Shown one piece after another: positions 1 through 11,040 of a stretch of DNA of 64,000 nucleotides (position 1 is its first letter; every line of letters begins with the position of its first letter). A program made the translations under genes and the position numbers. The notes beneath the pieces are model-generated. The model made no database searches, had not been told where the DNA came from, and was given only the letters and a program-made list of their open reading frames with translations. This DNA is from Anaeromyces robustus (lineage: Eukaryota > Neocallimastigomycota > Neocallimastigomycetes > Neocallimastigales > Neocallimastigaceae): the NCBI GenBank assembly GCA_002104895.1, contig MCFG01000272.1, forward strand, positions 30,006-94,005. The letters run 5' to 3'.

Positions 1-1834
1 AATAATACAAGAATTAAAAACAAATCCAGAAAATAAAAATACAAATTATTGTAGGTATTGATGTATGATTATTATTTTTTAATTATTATAAAAAAAATAA
101 TAATATCAATTTTATAATTTGAATCCTATATACATATTAATTTATATATTAAAAATTAAAAATTTAAAATCTGAATGATGCATATATATTAATTTATATA
201 TTATAATTTAAATTTCATATGAAGTATCTTCAGAAGAACGTTTCAAATTATTATGTGAATATACTGATAGAGAATTACCAAAAATGACTTTTCCAATAAT
301 ATTTGAACTAATGAAAAAAAGAAATCAAGCCTATTTTAAAAAAACAAAAAATTTATCTTTAAAAGATATAAAAAAAGAAAATGATTATTTTGAAAATATT
401 GAAAATCCTTTTGACATAAATAATTCTTATTTGATACCAAATAATCCTAATAAATCAAATTTTACAATAGAAATTATAACAAGAAAAAATATAATTGAAG
501 ATCATATTTCACCAATTCAATATACCAATTCAGAAATGAGTTTTAAAGATAATAAAATAAAAGAATACATTGAAATTAGTAGTGATGAGGAATCAGAAAA
601 TGTAAATAAAAGTAATAAAAATAATTTAATAGAGCAAAAAAAACGTAAAATACGTCAAAATGATTATTCAACTTCAATTGGATTGAAAAGGAAACGTGAA
701 AATTTTAAAAAAAATAGAAAAGAAGAAGAGGAAGAAGAAAATGACGATCATACTATTAATATAAAATTAGATGAAATATATGATACAATAAAAGAATTAA
801 AGCCAGGAAAGCTTATTAGTATTACTAATGATGAAGATATTAAACAAAATAAAAAAAATAATAAAAAAATAAATGATAATAATAATATAAATGATAATAT
901 TACTTTTATTGATGAATATAATAACAATAATATTAACAGAAAAAAAAATATTAGCAGACATTCAAAAAATCAAATAAAAGAAAATCTTAAATATTTTGAA
1001 GTTCTTGCTTATTATTATAATAAATATTTTATTAAAAATTGTTCAGATAAGCGAAGAAGAACAAGTTTTATATATAGTTTTCGCAAAACGGAAGAAATTT
1101 ATCATAAAGTTTTTCATATAGAAAGATTTTCTGATAAGAATAATAAAAAGAAACGATTACATTATAATAATAATAATAATAATAATAATTATAATAATAA
1201 TAATAAAATAAATAATACTACAAATAATGATATAAATAATATAGAGAGTAATATAAGTAATAATTTAAGTGAAACTAATAGTAAAAATTTAATGATTGAT
1301 AATACCAAAAATTTCAATATCAATGATACTAATGATTTCGTCAAAATGAATTTTACTATTTCAAGCAATATATTTAATTCTACTAATATAAATGTTTCTA
1401 ATAATGGTAATATCAACAATAACAATACTAAAAATAATACTAATAGTAATACTAACAATAACAATAACAATACTAATACTAATACTAATAATAACAATAA
1501 CAATACTAATACTAATACTAATACTAATAATAACAATAACAATACTAATACTAATACTAATACTAATAATAGTAATAATAATAATAATAATAACACTAAT
1601 GCTAATGCTAATACTAATACTAATTATAATAACAATACCAATACTAATACTAATAATGTAAACAGCAATAATAGTAATAATAATAGTAACAACAATGATA
1701 ATAATAATATTAATAATAATGTTTCATCTGTTGACTCACCTATACCAGAAATGTATATTATCCAAAAAATAATATTATCATTAGATGAAGCAACACGTAA
1801 AAAAGTTGTACATAAATTTTTAGATTATATATAA
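1..1834 (+). CDS. 3' part of an Asn-rich protein of unknown function (two exons seen)
   Basis: Unrecognised gene whose 5' end lies outside the window. I read exon 1 as 1-50 (frame 2, ending with one extra T), a 174-nt intron 51-224 with donor GTAGGT and acceptor AAG, and exon 2 as 225-1834. Splicing gives the continuous reading ...NYLSSEERFKLLCEYTDREL ahead of the first internal Met at 284. The N-terminal part is ordinary mixed sequence with basic and acidic clusters (KRKRENFKKNRKEEEEEEND). The last third is Asn/Thr repeats encoded by AAT/ACT runs. The protein then returns to complex sequence and ends in an amphipathic stretch, IILSLDEATRKKVVHKFLDYI. The basic patches would suit a nuclear protein, but no domain is identifiable. 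The coding call is good; function unknown. Confidence 0.7.
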
Positions 1835-1855
1835 TTTATTATTTATTTATTTATT

Positions 1856-1888
<33 letters not shown>

Positions 1889-2399
1889 ATAGAATTGAAA
1901 ATGAAAGATGAGTTATAAAATATGTATTAAAATAATAAAAACAATTAATAAAAAATAAAAAATGAATAATAATCTATCATACAACAAATAATATATAAAT
2001 ATATATATAAATAAAAAGTAAGGAAAAAAAAAAGCAAGAATTAAGAAATTATTAAAATTTAAAATTTTATAATTAATTTTTAATTTTATTTTGTTAATCA
2101 TTTATTATAAATTACAAATTTTTCTTTTTTCTTTTTTTATAATTTTATTATGTAATTTACCAATATTACCTTTTTTTACATATTTATATAGTATATTATT
2201 GCAACAATAACATATGTACTATTTAAAATATTTCTAAAATTATTTTTAATTAAATTTTGTACATATATTGTTGATTAAATTTACTATTGAATAATGAATA
2301 TATTGATAATTATAATCATTCTTTCTTAAATATCTATTTAACATGTTAACTTTTTATAAATGTTATTTGAATAATGTTGATTTTTTGTAGTACTTACAT
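1835..2399. other. AT-rich intergenic DNA
   Basis: Contains a pure T run just after the upstream stop codon (about 1858-1887) and otherwise low-complexity A/T. The open frame on the minus strand at 1913-2101 is Ile/Leu/Phe from A/T runs and is not credible. Confidence 0.5.
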
Positions 2400-2864
2400 G
2401 TCATTAAACTTAATGCTTCCCTTCCTCATCTCAGAATTCATAATCAATTCATGTTGAAAATATATATATAAAAATAAGTTAATTTCAAAAAAAAAAAAAA
2501 AAAAAACTATTTTTACTTAACAATTATACTATAATATAAATTACCTTAAGCAGTTGATTTTAACAGAGTATCTCTAATACGTTTTGGTTGTATTTGATAA
2601 ACTTGAAAGTCATTTTCATTTAGAAGTTCAACTTGAAAACCGTATATGTTCAAATGAAATTAAATTTAATTTAATAAATGATTTTAAAATATAAAATTAT
2701 AAAATGAAATACTATATAGGTAAATAATGTGATATTAGTTTTTTTTTTTTTATTAAATACATAAGAAAATTTTTTTTCTATATTTTGAATTAATTTTTTA
2801 CTTTAATTTAATTATAACCTACAGTGAATGAAACATTTGCTTTTGTCATAAGAGCTTGTTCCAT
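2400..2864 (-). pseudogene. Remnant or multi-exon gene of unknown product
   Basis: Three islands of normal codon complexity on the minus strand. Island 1 (2864 down to 2823) starts with ATG, reads MEQALMTKANVSFT and ends exactly at a GTAGGT donor. Island 2 (about 2665-2565) reads NIYGFQVELLNENDFQVYQI then QPKRIRDTLLKSTA before TAA. Island 3 (about 2455-2402) reads HELIMNSEMRKGSIKFND and runs into GTAAGT. I could not join islands 1 and 2 with a phase-consistent acceptor, and the TAA sits before a GGTAATT donor-like site, so the locus is either decayed or has an exon I miss. No family recognised. Confidence 0.35.
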
Positions 2865-2880
2865 ATTTAATATATATAAT

Positions 2881-3281
2881 AACTTAAATTCTCTTAAATA
2901 AAATAATAATAGATATATAATAAATAATTAATAATCAAAATTATCATTTTATATTTTTAATACACTAAAAAATATGATAGTTTGTATTAATGTATTTTGT
3001 AAAACACTATTATTATATGCTATTTTAATTTCACTCTTTTATTGAATTGATGACTCATATCATATAATATCTTAAGAAGTTCCTATTATAATTTAAATTA
3101 GTCTTTATTATAACACATATTAATAAACATATTAATAAAAATATATATATAGAGAGAGAAAAGGAGATTTTTTAATTTTATTTTTATTTCTAAATATTTT
3201 ATTTGTGTTATTTATTAAAAAATAAACCTCTGCAAAAAGTGAATTTCTTTTTTTTTTTTTTTAAATGAATTATAGCTAATA
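2881..3281. other. AT-rich intergenic DNA
   Basis: Only A/T low complexity. A short AG-repeat (about 3151-3165) is the only visible structure. Confidence 0.4.
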
Positions 3282-3905
3282 TTAAATGTTAATGAAACAT
3301 GAAAGAACTTCTTCTAATATTGTTCTAAGATTCTTATAAAATCTAATGCATTCTTCAGATTTTAAATCTAAACGTCCTTATGAACAGAATATAATTTTCT
3401 TAATTTCTTATCAAAACATTTATTATAAATACTAAAACCATTTCTACATGCATTTCTACATTTATTAATAAGTGAATTGTAAAAATATAACTATATTGAT
3501 TAAACATGATTGATTTTCTACCAATTTATTTCATGTCGGTTCTAGTTCTATTGGTTTGAGTTCTATCGGTTTAATTTCTATTAGTGTTAATACAACCTCA
3601 TCACACTGAAAAACATGAAATATTGAATAAAATAACTATAATTTAATTCTAATTACCCAAACGTTGATTTACATTTTGAATTGTTTATTGCTTTTAATGT
3701 AATATAATACATTTATTAGATTCAATCTTTGATATTTACTTACTATATCTACGTCTTATTTAAACTCAATAAAGATGACGTACAAATTGTGTGCTTTAAA
3801 AAAAAAATATCTATGTCATATATATCAAAAGAAGTATCAATTAAATATTCTTTATATTGCTTTAATTAATTTTCACATTCCATCGAAGATTTTCATTATA
3901 TTTTC
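3282..3905 (-). pseudogene. Decayed Cys-containing gene, several exons
   Basis: Reading from high to low coordinates the minus strand shows ENLRWNVKIN then (shifted) KEYLIDTSFDIYDI near 3900-3810, HNLYVIFIEFK-stop-DVDI then a GTAAGT donor near 3795-3745, CDEVVLTLIEIKPIELKPIE after a TTTTTCAG acceptor near 3605-3540, and NSLINKCRNACRNGFSIYNK continuing to SVHKD near 3480-3378. From there the frame shifts by one base near 3375 into RLDLKSEECIRFYKNLRTIL ending at TAA (3282). Splice-like junctions plus at least one in-frame stop and two frameshifts indicate a formerly spliced gene that has decayed. Product unknown. Confidence 0.45.
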
Positions 3906-4428
3906 TTAATAAATATATATAATATAAAGATATATTTATTGAAAATTTATTTATTTAAAATTATTAAGATTATCATCATATATATATATATTTTAATATT
4001 ATATACTTTTTTTTTGGTTAAATCGGTTATGAAACTTAATAAATTATTAATGTAAAATAAAAATATTTTTGAAATAATAATATTTTCTATAAAAAGATTG
4101 TAATATTTTATTAATAAAAAGTTTTTTAATGAATATTCTTTTTTTTTTTATTTATGTATTTATTTATTTATGTTTATTTAATGAATATTCTTTATTTTTA
4201 TATTTTTTTTCTATTTTTTATTCTTTATTATCATTTTATTTCTTTATTGGATATTTTTTTAATTAATGAATAAATGTTTTAAAAATTATAATAAATAAAG
4301 TTTAATTTATAAAAATAATGATTGAACACAATGATTATTAAAAACGGTAAAAAAGTAGATTTAAATTTCTTTAAGTTTTTTAAATAAATAAATACATATA
4401 TAAATAAATAAATAAATAAATACATATA

Positions 4429-4471
<43 letters not shown>

Positions 4472-4484
4472 ATGAATGAATGAA

Positions 4485-4515
<31 letters not shown>

Positions 4516-5152
4516 ATAGTATATTACAAATTTTTGTTATAATATATTTAATTATATATTATAAAACATATTAATTATTAATAATTTTTTAACCTCAATT
4601 ATTAGCATTATTATAACTATTTAATATCAGTTTATTATTTATAAATATATAATATTTATTTTAATTAATTATTTAAATTAAATTAAATCTTTTTTTTTAC
4701 CGTTTTTAATAATCATAGAATTTTCCGCTGTATAATAATATTATTATATATCTATTCATTTTTTATGTTACAAAAAATTATTTTAATAAAGAACTCTATT
4801 TATTATAATTTTCAATAAATTTTTTAATTTTAGGTGATTAAAAAAACAACCACTTTTTTTTTATTGGTTGAATTTATTATTGTTTATTAACAAAAGATTT
4901 TAAATATAAATTAAATAAATAAAAAAAAAAATTTATATTTTTTTTTTTTCATTTTGTTTTTTTCATTTTTGTTTTTTTTTTTTAATAATTTTTTTGGCAT
5001 AGATAATTTATTTTTATATATATGAAAAAAAGAAAAAAAAATAATAATTATAAAATATAAATAATTTTTTAAAGATACATTGTTATTATCATTTATCATT
5101 TTCGTATTTCCAAATTAATAATATATATAATATAAAGATATATATATCAAAA
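3906..5152. other. AT-rich intergenic DNA upstream of the rhomboid gene
   Basis: No credible coding sequence; A/T runs, the (AAAT)n tract described separately, and presumably the promoter of the next gene. The minus-strand open frame 4911-5099 is Lys/Phe low complexity and is rejected. Confidence 0.45.
4381..4517. repeat. (AAAT)n microsatellite
   Basis: About 137 bp of AAAT units interrupted by ACATAT and by three GAAT variants (AATGAATGAATG). AAAT is the commonest microsatellite unit across the whole window. Confidence 0.9.
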
Positions 5153-7029
5153 ATGAGTAATTTAAAAAGAAACAATACAATAGAAAGTATAAAAAATGCG
5201 GGTACAAAAACATGGCAATGGATTAATGCTGAGGATGCTAATATTGATCAAAATAATCCTCAAGGTATATCTTTTTTTCAAGTAAATAATAATACAGAAT
5301 ATGAAGAATCACCGAGTTATAAAAATTATTTGAAACAGCAACAAGATCAATATTTAGTTAACAATTATCCAAAAAGTTCTTATTCTATTAAAGTGGAAAC
5401 TGATAATAATGAAAATAATAATAAATTTATTAAAATACCTAAACCAACTGAAATAGGAAAAGTAGAAAATATATATGATAATCAAAATCAAAATCAAAAT
5501 CAAAATCAAAATCAAAATCAAACAAACAAACAACAAAAAGTTTCAAGTGTACTTTTAAATCCTGAAGTTCGTAAACAATTAGCACAAATGAAAAAACATA
5601 AACCTTTTTTTATTTATATCGTAACTGGTATTCAAATTTTTATGATGCTTATATCTTTTTATAAATATTATATGGCAACAGGAAGTCTTATTGCTCCTAT
5701 AACTACAAATATTATGCTGGGTCCTGATGCTGGGGTAACTATATGATATTGAAATAATTATAATATTGTTATTATTATTATTAAAGATAAATAAAGAAAA
5801 GAACCATTTATCGATAAAATAATATAAAAAAAAACATTAAAAAAAATAAAAAGCAATAATTATAATAATAGTAATAAAAATTGGTTTATTGGGATTATTA
5901 TAGTATAAAAAAATAATTAAAATAATAATAACATCAAATTTATATATCATTATCATATATCAAAAATTTTTATATAATTATAACTATAACAAATAGAAAT
6001 AATAAACTTTATACACTTTATAATAAATTGAATAATTAAAATATAATATTATATTATATATTATATTAAATTATATTATTATTTTATATTATATTTTATT
6101 ATATTTATAAAATAGACTTTAATTCAATTAGGTTCTAGATTCGTTCCTTGTATGAAAAAAACAAATCATACATATGTAGAATGTCCTCCAAGTATAAAAT
6201 ATTCAGAATATTATAATAATAAAGATTATTGTTCTTTTGCTGATATTTGTGGTTTTGGTTTAGAAGAAGGTGAAACTCCAAATCAATGGTTTCGGTTTTT
6301 CACAGCTATATTTTTACATGGTGGTATTATTCATCTCATATTAAATTTAATTTTTCAAATACGTACAGGAGTTCAAATGGAAAAAGATTTTGGAACTTGG
6401 AGAATTATGATTATTTATTTGGCTAGTGGTATTTTTGGTTTTGTTTTTGGTGGTCCTTATGCTGGAGTTTCTAATAGTGTTGGATGTTCAGGATCTTTAT
6501 ATGGTATATATAGAGATATATATTATTATAGTTTTTTATATATATATATATAATATTATAGTTTTTTTTTTTTAATAATAATATATTTTTTTTATAACAT
6601 TCATATTAAATTTTCTATTATTAAATTCTATATTATTTTCTCTACATAGGTTTATTAGCTTGTCTCTTATTAGATTTAATTGAAAATTGGAAAATAATTG
6701 TTAAACCAAAGAAAGATTTAATAAAATTAATAATTGTAATTATAATTTCTCTAGGTTTTGGTTTAATTCCAAATATTGATAATTTTTCTCATGTGGGAGG
6801 TTTTATTACAGGAATATTGACAGGTTTAATATTTATGCCATCAATTATATTTAGTAAAAAAGATCTTAAGATAAAAAGAATATTGATGTTAATTTCAATA
6901 TTTATTTTAGTATTTATGTATATTATGGTATTTGAGCAATTTTATGCTAAAACAAAAAAATGTTCATGGTGTCATTATATAAATTGTCTTCCATTAAAAA
7001 ATAATTGGTGCTTAAGTTATGATGCTTAA
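5153..7029 (+). CDS. Rhomboid-family intramembrane serine protease (three exons)
   Basis: Exons 5153-5734, 6116-6503 and 6650-7029. Introns have donors GTAACT and GTATAT and acceptors ATAG and CATAG, and all phases join, giving about 449 residues. Rhomboids cleave transmembrane segments inside the membrane with a Ser-His dyad. The catalytic Ser lies in GCSGSLYG at the end of exon 2 (family pattern GxSGxxxG) and the His in FSHVGGFITG of exon 3. Other family marks are TLIQLGSRFVPC across junction 1, the large L1-loop-like Cys-containing segment, and WFRFFTAIFLHGGIIHLILN (the conserved HGxxHLxxN). The long cytosolic N-terminus holds a Gln-Asn repeat (NQ x7) before the first membrane segment (FFIYIVTGIQIFMML). 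About seven membrane segments. Product call strong; substrate unknown. Confidence 0.92.
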
Positions 7030-8039
7030 AAGAAAAATATACTTTTTCAACATTTTCAACAAAACAACAAAAATAGTAATAATTAATTTATTATATATTC
7101 AATGAAAATATAAAAAAAATTAAATATATATGTTGATTTTCCTTAAATATTTTTATTTGAAAAATAATTTGTTTTATTACACATTTATATATATATATCC
7201 ATGAATAGAATAAAATTTATATCAATATCTTCATAAAATATTATTTTTATAATTTTTAATAATTATAGAATAATATATATACCACAAAAAGATAATATTT
7301 ATTAAAAAATAGAATAAAAATAATAATATATATATTATATATAAAATAGTACTAAAAAATCTATAATTATTTTTATTAGTAAAGTTTTATATATATGATT
7401 ATTTAATATTTTAATATAATACGATTAACAAATATTACTTAATGTATATAATTCTTATATATGATTTTATAATAATTTATTATAATAATTATTATATTAT
7501 TTTGACAATAAAAAAATGCAAATAAAAGTAATTTCTCTAAGTTATAAATTTTATTTAATAATTTTTATTAATTTAATTTTTGATAAAGATTTTATTATTT
7601 CTTTCTAGAAGTAAAAGTTAATCTTGTAAATTTTTGGTAAATTGTTTTAATTAATTTTTAATAAATTTTAGGTTATTTTTGATTTAACCTAAAATATAAC
7701 GTTTTCTATGGACCACTAGGTTACTGAAGGAAATTAATAACAAATAATAATATAAAATAAGAAATTATTTAATACACTATTGAATATTCACTTAATTAAT
7801 TAGATTTATTTATTTAATATATATTCGTTCATTTATTTATGGTCGAAATTTATATTTTATTTATTATTAATTTGATTGTTAATATCGACTCAAAGAGTCA
7901 AATAAAATAAAATACATGAATTTAAATATTCAAAAATCTATTCTAAATTATTACATGATTGGGCAAATTATTAAAAATAAGAATTATTTAATAATTTAAT
8001 TATTATTTTAATTAAATAAATACACAAATAAATACATAA
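7030..8039. other. AT-rich intergenic DNA with one hairpin
   Basis: No coding signal. At about 7663-7696 TTTTAGGTTA is followed within 8 nt by TTTAACCTAAAA, a perfect small inverted repeat. Otherwise low-complexity A/T. Confidence 0.4.
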
Positions 8040-8760
8040 ATATATTTTATAATAATAGATGAATTGAAATATTATTAGTATTTATAGATTTCGTTATCTA
8101 CTAAATCACTTAAAATTCAATTTTCAATAATATAAATAAATATTAGAAAGTATTTAAATTATAAAAGTAAAAGGTTTGGATAATTTAAATATATATAATT
8201 CAAATTAATTTAACAATTATTTATATTAATTTATTAAAATTAATAAAAATAATCTGAAGAAAAATAATGATAACTTGCCCAATATTGGAGATTTACCTAC
8301 GCTTCGTTTTGATTATATGCTTATTAAGAAGCTTTGCTAGAGCACAACAACATATCTGAATTTCAGTTAATTTGATACCACTAGTTCGCGAGATATTGGA
8401 TTTTAAAGAATTTAAATATATAAAAATATAAATTAATAATTTAGAAGGACCACTAAAGAGAATTTTATAATTTATATAGATAAAATCTTTAAATCAATAA
8501 TTCTATTATAAACCATAATAATATAGAATTTACAGAAATAACCATTAATAGTATTTTTAAATATTATTTAAAATATAAATTAATAATTTATAAGGACCAC
8601 TAAATAGAATATTATAATTTATATGGATAAAATCTTTAAATCAATAATTCTATTATAAACCATAATAATATAGAATTTACAGATATAACCATTAATAATA
8701 TTTTTAAATATTATCTAAATTAATAATAATAGTTTTAGATAAATTATTATAAGAATTATT
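8040..8760 (+). mobile_element. Old, diverged solo LTR of gypsy family A
   Basis: Collinear with the family A LTR that starts at 61851. Shared stretches include ACTAAATCACTTAAAATTC, GATAACTTG followed by CAATATTG, CATATCTGAATTTCAG, CCACT, and GCGAGATATTGGA, all in the same order and spacing. Similarity starts near 8040 and fades after about 8760, so the true ends are uncertain. No coding region of the element is present. It contains an internal tandem duplication described separately. Confidence 0.75.
8431..8705 (+). repeat. Tandem duplication of about 135 bp inside the old LTR
   Basis: The block beginning AAATATAAATTAATAATTTA, then (G)AAGGACCACTAAA, TAAAATCTTTAAATCAATAA, ATAGAATTTACAGA and ATAACCATTAATA occurs twice in a row (about 8431-8568 and 8571-8705) with only a few differences. 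The intact LTRs at 50362 and 61851 have it once. Confidence 0.8.
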
Positions 8761-9430
8761 TATTACTTAATATAATTATTAGAATGAATAATTATTATAT
8801 TATTCTAAAGAATTTCTTAAAAGTATTTTTAAATAATTATATCTAATTTCATTAAAAAAATTAATATAAACTTTTATTTATTTTTTCCCGCATTAACTCT
8901 AGTTTTATTATTTCTTTCTAATATTAAAATCAAAATAAGATATATTTAAATAAATTTTTTTAATATTTTCTAAATTAATTAAATTATTCCTATTTAAATT
9001 GATTATTTTATATTACGATTTACTTTATAATACTCAATTATTTAAATACGTACAAATAAATTTTTTAGATCTAATTTTCTAGTGTTTTTTGTTAATACTT
9101 TATGTTAATAAATAATATTAAAACTATTTGAAATTATTATTATTATTATTATTATTATAATTGTAATATTTTTTTTATTTTGAAAAATAAAAATAAAAAA
9201 TTTATTTATAAAATTATCATTTATATTTTTGATTATTATTATTATTATTATTACCATTATTATTATTATTATTATTATTATTTTATAATAAAGATTATTA
9301 AAAAAATAAAAAATAAAATTTTTTTCTACTTTTGTTTCATTTCAATTCTTATTTATTTAGTTATTTATTTCTCTGTTTTCTTAAGTAATTAGCTATATTT
9401 TTAGGAATAGAAAATAATATTTCAAAGATA
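8761..9430. other. AT-rich intergenic DNA
   Basis: Short ATT and TTA trinucleotide runs (9133-9158, 9231-9285). The Tyr-rich open frame at 9180-9392 is made by the TTA repeat and is not a gene. Confidence 0.4.
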
Positions 9431-9439
9431 TTTCATTAA

Positions 9440-10060
9440 TTAAATTGCTCTATGTTCGAATAAATATTTTACTATATTTTCATTTCCACTTCTATATGCA
9501 TTATTATTTTTTTTTAGATTAAAGGAAGAGAATAAACTTCCATGTTTTTATTTATTATAAATAGTTATTAATACATTTAGATTTAATACATAAAATAAAA
9601 TAAATTAAAATAAAAAAAATACAACATATATTTAATATAAAAAAAAATATAATAAATTTTTGAAATAATAATATTTTCAATGTAGGGTACTATTCGGATT
9701 TTACTCCTCTTTATATAGTAAAATAATATAAAATAAAGAAGTAACATCTGAATTAAAGATAGTGTAGTGTCCATTAAACTCTTCCTTGGGTAATTGTCAT
9801 TATTTCTAAAAAAAAAAAGAAGACTCCGAAGGCCCTATAATTGAAATAATTTACCTGGATTATATAATGGTGTTTTATCATGTAACATTTGTTTATTTAT
9901 ATCTATTCCATGTTCGATTAAATATTTGAATATATTTTATTACCATTTCTAGATGTAATAAATAATGATGTTTCACCATCATTATTTTTATTAATATTTA
10001 CTTCATGTTCAACTAAATTATTTCATTATGTTTTCATTTTCATTTAAACATGATTAAATA
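9440..10060 (-). pseudogene. Ankyrin-repeat protein relic
   Basis: Minus-strand islands carry the ankyrin consensus but are broken by frameshifts. LVEHEVNINKNNDGETSLFI then TSRNGN lies at about 10020-9950; YLIEHGIDINKQMLHDKTPL then YNPG lies at about 9930-9855; AYRSGNENIVKYLFEHRA lies at about 9505-9446. The pattern G-N-I-V-K-Y-L-x-E-H-G-x-D-I-N followed by D-G-x-T-x-L is that of tandem 33-residue ankyrin repeats. Intervening repeats are missing or eroded. A GTAAATT donor follows YNPG and a TATAG acceptor follows 20 nt later, so the ancestor may have been spliced. Anaerobic gut fungi encode many ankyrin proteins, so a relic is expected. Confidence 0.75.
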
Positions 10061-11040
10061 ATTATGTTTCATTGTATTAACATTTTAAATATTTTTTAAT
10101 AGTATAAATACAATAATTTTTTTTTTTTCATTATAACAGATAGTTAAAATACTTTTTTTTTTCTTTTTTTTAAAAATTTTTAAATAATATTTTATTTATA
10201 TATTTATATCTTTATTTGTACATATTTTTTTATAAATACATTTTTTTACATTTTATTTTAAATTACATTGTTTTTTTATAAATACATTGTATTATATTTT
10301 TTTTATTATTTACTTTTTTTTTTATTATTATTATTTATATCTATTTTCTTTTTCTTTTTTTCTTTAATTTAATATTAATTTTTTATATTATATTAATTAT
10401 TATTAAATATATATTGATAAATATTTCTCTATAAAAGAAAATAATATTTCTCTCTAATAGAAAAGATATCACTTAAGAATAATAATATCTAAAATTAATT
10501 TTTTCTTTTTTTCTTTTTTTTTTTTTTTAAAATTTTTTTTTTATAATTTTTTTTTTAGTTTAAATATTATTAAATATTTTTTTTAATTGTTGTTCATTTT
10601 GTTATTTTTTTACTAAATTTAGATAATAAAAGTAAAAAATTAATTCATATGATTTATTCATATGATAAAAATCATTTCCTTATAAATAAATAAATAAATA
10701 AATAATAAATAAAAAAAAAAGTAATTTTCAAAATTACTATTTAAAAATATATATATATTTATTTATATATATATATTTATTTATTATATATTTATTTTTT
10801 TTTTTAAAAATAAAAAATTATGTAATTCTTTTATATTGGAAATGATTATTATTATTATTTTTTTTTTATAATTTGTATTAAATTATAAATAAAATATTTC
10901 AAAAAAAAAAAAAAAAAAGAATAAATAAATATTTTAAATTATAAATAAAATATTCTTTTTTTTTCTTTTCCTAATTTAAATAAAATATTGGTTTAAATAT
11001 TTAAAAAGAAAGAAAGAAAGAAAAGTTAAAAGAAAAATAA
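10061..11040. other. Low-complexity A/T downstream of the repeat-protein gene
   Basis: T-rich runs, TATA repeats near 10745-10790 and a GAAA repeat at about 11008-11022. No coding signal. It holds the 3' flank of the minus-strand gene ending at 11041. Confidence 0.4.

Noticed and set aside
1189-1661. Leu/Val- and Ile/Leu-rich open frames on both strands over the Asn tract
   Set aside because: They are other-frame readings of the AAT/ACT repeats of the real gene.
5354-5536. Minus-strand Ile/Leu open frame
   Set aside because: Antisense of the Gln-Asn repeat in the rhomboid N-terminus.
8040-8760. Non-coding RNA gene, because of its conserved G/C-richer core
   Set aside because: Collinear with the family A LTRs, which explains the conservation.
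9583-9774. Minus-strand open frame, 63 aa
   Set aside because: Ile/Tyr/Phe low complexity in A/T DNA between ankyrin relic islands; no coding character.
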